In this document: piece by piece, positions 63,662 through 64,000 of the stretch
How positions within the stretch are numbered: the first letter of the stretch is position 1
How the letters are laid out: the number at the start of each line of letters is the position of its first letter
NCBI RefSeq assembly: GCF_037120725.1
Contig: NZ_JBBAXC010000006.1
Location: 1 to 64,000 of the forward strand
Direction: 5' to 3'
Source of the DNA: Bacillus spongiae
Lineage (GTDB): Bacteria; Bacillota; Bacilli; Bacillales; Bacillaceae_K
DNA length: 64,000 bases
Notes under the pieces: model-generated
What the model was told of the DNA's origin: nothing
Seen by the model: the letters and a program-made list of their open reading frames with translations, nothing else
The model's database searches: none
Translations under genes and position numbers: made by a program

Positions 63662-63922
63662 TTAAACTTGCCAGGGCCAAGGGGCTTCTTGCCAATTCCA
63701 TTTTTTAGGCTGAGTATAGCTATATCCGAAGCTTGTTAAACTGCCAAATTGTGATTCGAATCTTTTCTTTGCCTGTTTTCGTTGTTGAACGAATTGATTA
63801 TACTGAGTAAGCGCATATTCATCAGAAGGATGAGTATCTAAATATAGGGTAAGCTCTAAAATAACAAAGTCAATTTCTTGCAAGTCTTGCAATAATTCAT
63901 AATAGAGAGGAGGAAGAGTCAT
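63662..63922 (-). CDS. cotJB: CotJB, spore coat protein
   Basis: The 86-residue protein has YYELLQDLQEIDFVILELTL and the family's C-terminal WNWQEAPWPWQV. AAGGAGG precedes ATG 63922, whose first base is shared with the cotJA stop codon. CotJB is needed for normal coat composition with CotJA and CotJC. Confidence 0.94.
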   Translation of the reverse strand: MTLPPLYYELLQDLQEIDFVILELTLYLDTHPSDEYALTQYNQFVQQRKQAKKRFESQFGSLTSFGYSYTQPKKWNWQEAPWPWQV

Positions 63923-64000
63923 TATGTTTTACCTCCTTGTTCAAAAGGGCTGTAATAAGGGTCGTAAAATACCTTCCAAAGGGTCCCTGCTTTTAGTGCT
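63922..64000 (-). CDS. cotJA: CotJA, spore coat protein (3' end only)
   Basis: The window holds the last 25 codons: ALKAGTLWKVFYDPYYSPFE and GGKT, then TAA overlapping the cotJB start (TAATG). The LWxxFYDPY-type end is typical of CotJA. The rest lies beyond the right edge. Confidence 0.85.
   Translation of the reverse strand, partial: ALKAGTLWKVFYDPYYSPFEQGGKT

Overview
The window is chromosomal DNA of a low-GC, endospore-forming Firmicute of the family Bacillaceae. The evidence is the sporulation genes (spoIIM, dacF-spoIIAA-spoIIAB-sigF, a spoVA operon, dacB-spmA-spmB, mciZ, cotJ), strong GGAGG ribosome binding sites, intrinsic terminators after most units, and gene order that follows the B. 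subtilis yqkB-to-ypbF segment. I cannot name the species. No rRNA, tRNA, CRISPR array, prophage or intact insertion sequence was seen.

Layout. 1-3,000: fnr diverges from mobA-moaA (molybdenum cofactor), with an FNR box between them at the position expected for activating mobA-moaA. 2,900-8,980: small Fe-S proteins, a methyltransferase, a group of unrecognised genes of which one has a sigma-K-type promoter, and a YqkD-type hydrolase. 9,350-13,150: a SASP-like small gene and a ketone-body/leucine catabolism group (mvaB, thiolase, scoA-scoB) with a cre-like site. 13,250-18,720: YqkE-like gene, katA with two PerR boxes, YqkF-type reductase, mciZ, nudF, an endonuclease Q homologue. 18,880-24,300: a thermonuclease interrupted by an in-frame TGA, acetyltransferases, spoIIM, fur, and a decayed gene. 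24,300-29,000: yqzK-xerD and the nucleoside salvage operon drm-pupG-pdp. 29,270-36,800: dacF, spoIIA operon, a shortened spoVA operon and lysA. 36,900-53,600: ribT, ypuF, scpAB, ypuI, an SOD-like gene, dacB-spmAB, rluB, resABCDE, sigX-rsiX and ribU under an FMN riboswitch. 53,600-60,420: fer, ypbB-recS-ypbD, an inserted unknown gene and a glycosyltransferase, then ypbF. 60,420-64,000: accessory DNA with a three-repeat cysteine membrane protein, a beta-helix protein and the cotJ operon, cut by the window end.

How it works together. Much of the window serves sporulation in time order: sigma-H/Spo0A-type control of spoIIA, forespore sigma-F/G-type promoters (dacF, spoVA, the SASP-like gene), mother-cell sigma-E-type promoters (spoIIM, dacB-spmAB) and a sigma-K-type promoter (5934-6548). 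A second theme is redox and anaerobic life: Fnr, MoCo synthesis, ResABC cytochrome c maturation with ResDE, PerR-type sites at katA and fur, and an SOD-like protein.

Points most worth a second look are the spoVA operon without spoVAC-AD-AEb, the TGA between nuclease and Excalibur domains, the SASP-like gene with a sigma-G-type promoter, the three-repeat CCLGGG membrane protein, and the unrecognised sigma-K-linked genes. Promoter and operator calls are pattern matches by eye.
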